Positions 5,585 to 7,052 of a stretch of DNA of 7,052 bases are shown piece after piece. The notes beneath the pieces were generated by a model, which was not told the origin of the DNA, ran no database searches, and saw only the letters and a list, made by a program, of their open reading frames with translations. This stretch comes from Blautia sp. (GTDB lineage Bacteria; Bacillota; Clostridia; Lachnospirales; Lachnospiraceae): the NCBI GenBank assembly GCA_017420455.1, contig JAFOJB010000501.1:1-7052 (forward strand), written 5' to 3'. The position numbers and the translations under genes are program-made. The first letter of the stretch is position 1; each line of letters opens with the position of its first letter.

Positions 5585-7052
5585 CGACTTTATCAAAGGT
5601 AATTCTGTAATGCCCCAGCTCATAATAATTTCCTTCGGAATTGATCTGATACACATAGAGGATACCGCCGGATACCCCCGGCGCTCCGGTAAGATCCAGC
5701 TGATAGGGGAAGGAAACCGGCTCTCCCTCCAGTATGGTGGTCGTCTTCACCTCTCCTCCGACCTCCTGGACAAGCTCCATCTTCACCTGTTCGCCATTGT
5801 ACCCCTCGGGCACATTCAGTCTCTGGGTGCATTTCCAGACCTCTCCGGCGGCGGCCGCCGCTGCTTCTGCCTCCAGCTGTTCACTGTCCACGGAGGCAGA
5901 CCCCGTATCCTGAACCGTCTCTGCAGACTGAGGCGTTCTGTTTCCGCAGCTCACCGTAAGGGTAATGGGCTGGTCCGGGTCCGCAAGCGTCCCTGCTTCA
6001 AGGCTCTGGCTGATTACCTCTTCCTCCGGCACGGTATCGCTCTGTACCTCCTCGATGCGGATATCGATCCATTTTCCAAGAGTGGTGACAGCCTCATTCT
6101 TGTTTTTGCCTGTTACATCCGGCACCTCTGCCCCATCTCCGTAATTGATCCCGCGGCTGATGACCAGGTTCACATTGTCTCCTGCCTTCACCTGGCTGCC
6201 GACCGCCGGCTCGGTATAGTAGACATATCCCGGTTCTACCAGGGCGCTGCCCTGATCGTCCAGTTCCGGATATTCCTTTCTCACTGTCACCGAAAGTCCC
6301 ATATCCTTCAGGGCCTGCTCCGCGTCGATCCCCCTGTAGTTGGAAAGCTCCTGCGGGATCGTCACATCCGGGCTGCCTGTGCTCAGGTAATATACCACGG
6401 TGGAATTCTCCTGCACCGGAGTTCCTGCGGAAGGTACTGTGCGGGAGATCCGGTTTTTCTCCTGTATGGAGGGTTCCTGGCCTGAGAACTTGATTCCCAG
6501 ATGCACCTCATTGGCTGCTTCCTGGGCCTCGGCTTCCGTCATCCCCACCAGGTCCGGAACCACCAGGGCGTCCTCCTGGTCATTTCCCGCAGTTTCGGTC
6601 CTTATCCGTCCTGTATTCTGATTTCCGTCCCCGCCCAGCAGGCCGGCCGCACGGCCGATATACATGATCAGCCAGACCAGGAAAACAGCGCCAAGGATCA
6701 AAAGCGCTATGGGGACCGCGCGGCTTATATTTCTCCTCTTTTTCAGCTTTCTCCTTTTCTGCCGGAAGATTTCTTTTTTCTGCTCCGGTTCCTTTTCCCG
6801 GGCCGGCGCGGCCTCCTCTTCCTCCTCTGCCTCATCGTCCTCCAGAGAAGTCCCATCCATGGATTCCAGTTCTTCCTTCAGGTCCTTTCTCTGGAAGATC
6901 TTCTTCGGAAGCATGTTTTTGACGGAGGATCTGGTAGTCTTGATCGCTCCTACTTCCTCATCGGTGATCACTCTGGTCTTTCCCTCGGTATCCGGCTCGT
7001 TGATTTTTACAAAATCTCCCTGTGGATCGATCAGGGAATGCTTCAGATCGGC
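5580..7052 (-). CDS. prkC: PASTA-domain Ser/Thr protein kinase PrkC, C-terminal part (kinase domain outside window)
   Basis: The last 490 residues are visible; the frame is open to base 7052 and begins ADLKHSLIDPQGDFV, which fits the end of a PrkC kinase domain. A GTG at 6971 is an internal Val, not a start. After the kinase end comes a charged cytoplasmic juxtamembrane region: acidic (DDEAEEEEEAA), then strongly basic (RQKRRKLKKRRN). A transmembrane helix follows (about 111-133 of the fragment), then three PASTA domains outside the cell (about 163-227, 229-301, 308-370). A Ser/Thr/Glu- and Ala-rich linker with six consecutive Ala leads to a final beta-rich domain (about 404-490). PASTA domains bind muropeptide or lipid II and tune kinase activity in growth, wall synthesis and spore germination. 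A C-terminal Ig-like domain after the PASTA repeats is known in Gram-positive relatives. Followed closely by rsgA and rpe, the expected Firmicutes order; prpC phosphatase would be expected upstream, out of view. Confidence 0.95.
   Translation of the reverse strand, partial: ADLKHSLIDPQGDFVKINEPDTEGKTRVITDEEVGAIKTTRSSVKNMLPKKIFQRKDLKEELESMDGTSLEDDEAEEEEEAAPAREKEPEQKKEIFRQKRRKLKKRRNISRAVPIALLILGAVFLVWLIMYIGRAAGLLGGDGNQNTGRIRTETAGNDQEDALVVPDLVGMTEAEAQEAANEVHLGIKFSGQEPSIQEKNRISRTVPSAGTPVQENSTVVYYLSTGSPDVTIPQELSNYRGIDAEQALKDMGLSVTVRKEYPELDDQGSALVEPGYVYYTEPAVGSQVKAGDNVNLVISRGINYGDGAEVPDVTGKNKNEAVTTLGKWIDIRIEEVQSDTVPEEEVISQSLEAGTLADPDQPITLTVSCGNRTPQSAETVQDTGSASVDSEQLEAEAAAAAAGEVWKCTQRLNVPEGYNGEQVKMELVQEVGGEVKTTTILEGEPVSFPYQLDLTGAPGVSGGILYVYQINSEGNYYELGHYRITFDKVG

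Noticed and set aside
6969..6971. GTG as the start of a separate PASTA protein
   Set aside because: The frame continues upstream to the window edge with sequence typical of the end of a PrkC kinase domain, so the GTG is an internal valine.

Overview
All supported genes lie on the minus strand, so transcription runs from high to low coordinates. In that order they are: the C-terminal part of a PASTA-domain Ser/Thr kinase (prkC, 7052-5580, cut by the window edge), the ribosome-assembly GTPase rsgA (5576-4698), ribulose-phosphate 3-epimerase rpe (4698-4021), a rho-independent terminator (4013-3974), a structured leader of about 150 bases, a large exported beta-propeller/Y_Y_Y/GGDEF protein (3825-979), and the universal P-loop NTPase ychF (923-1, cut at its 3' end).

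The prkC-rsgA-rpe order is the classic Firmicutes cluster known from Bacillus and Clostridia. Strong Shine-Dalgarno sites, a GC-leaning but not extreme composition, a clostridial-style PrkC and a sensor diguanylate cyclase with a long propeller all suggest a gut-type Clostridia member, plausibly Lachnospiraceae. The family assignment is inference from gene style, not from a marker.

The first three genes form one tight unit: three bases separate prkC and rsgA, and rsgA and rpe share one base (TGATG). The terminator after rpe closes it. The cluster couples a cell-wall-sensing kinase (extracellular PASTA domains) to a GTPase of 30S maturation that is a known substrate of PrkC in B. subtilis, plus a pentose-phosphate enzyme. 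In Bacillus, and as I recall in many Clostridia, thiamine pyrophosphokinase (thiN) follows rpe; here it does not.

The sensor cyclase is the least ordinary gene. It resembles the periplasmic half of the Bacteroides hybrid two-component systems (propeller repeats, then Y_Y_Y, then one membrane helix), but its output is a GGDEF domain expected to make c-di-GMP, with no RxxD inhibitory site. ychF starts 55 bases after its stop codon with its own good ribosome-binding site and no intervening terminator, so the two may be co-transcribed. I see no mobile element, CRISPR array, tRNA or rRNA, and nothing that clearly amounts to a new defence or biosynthetic system.
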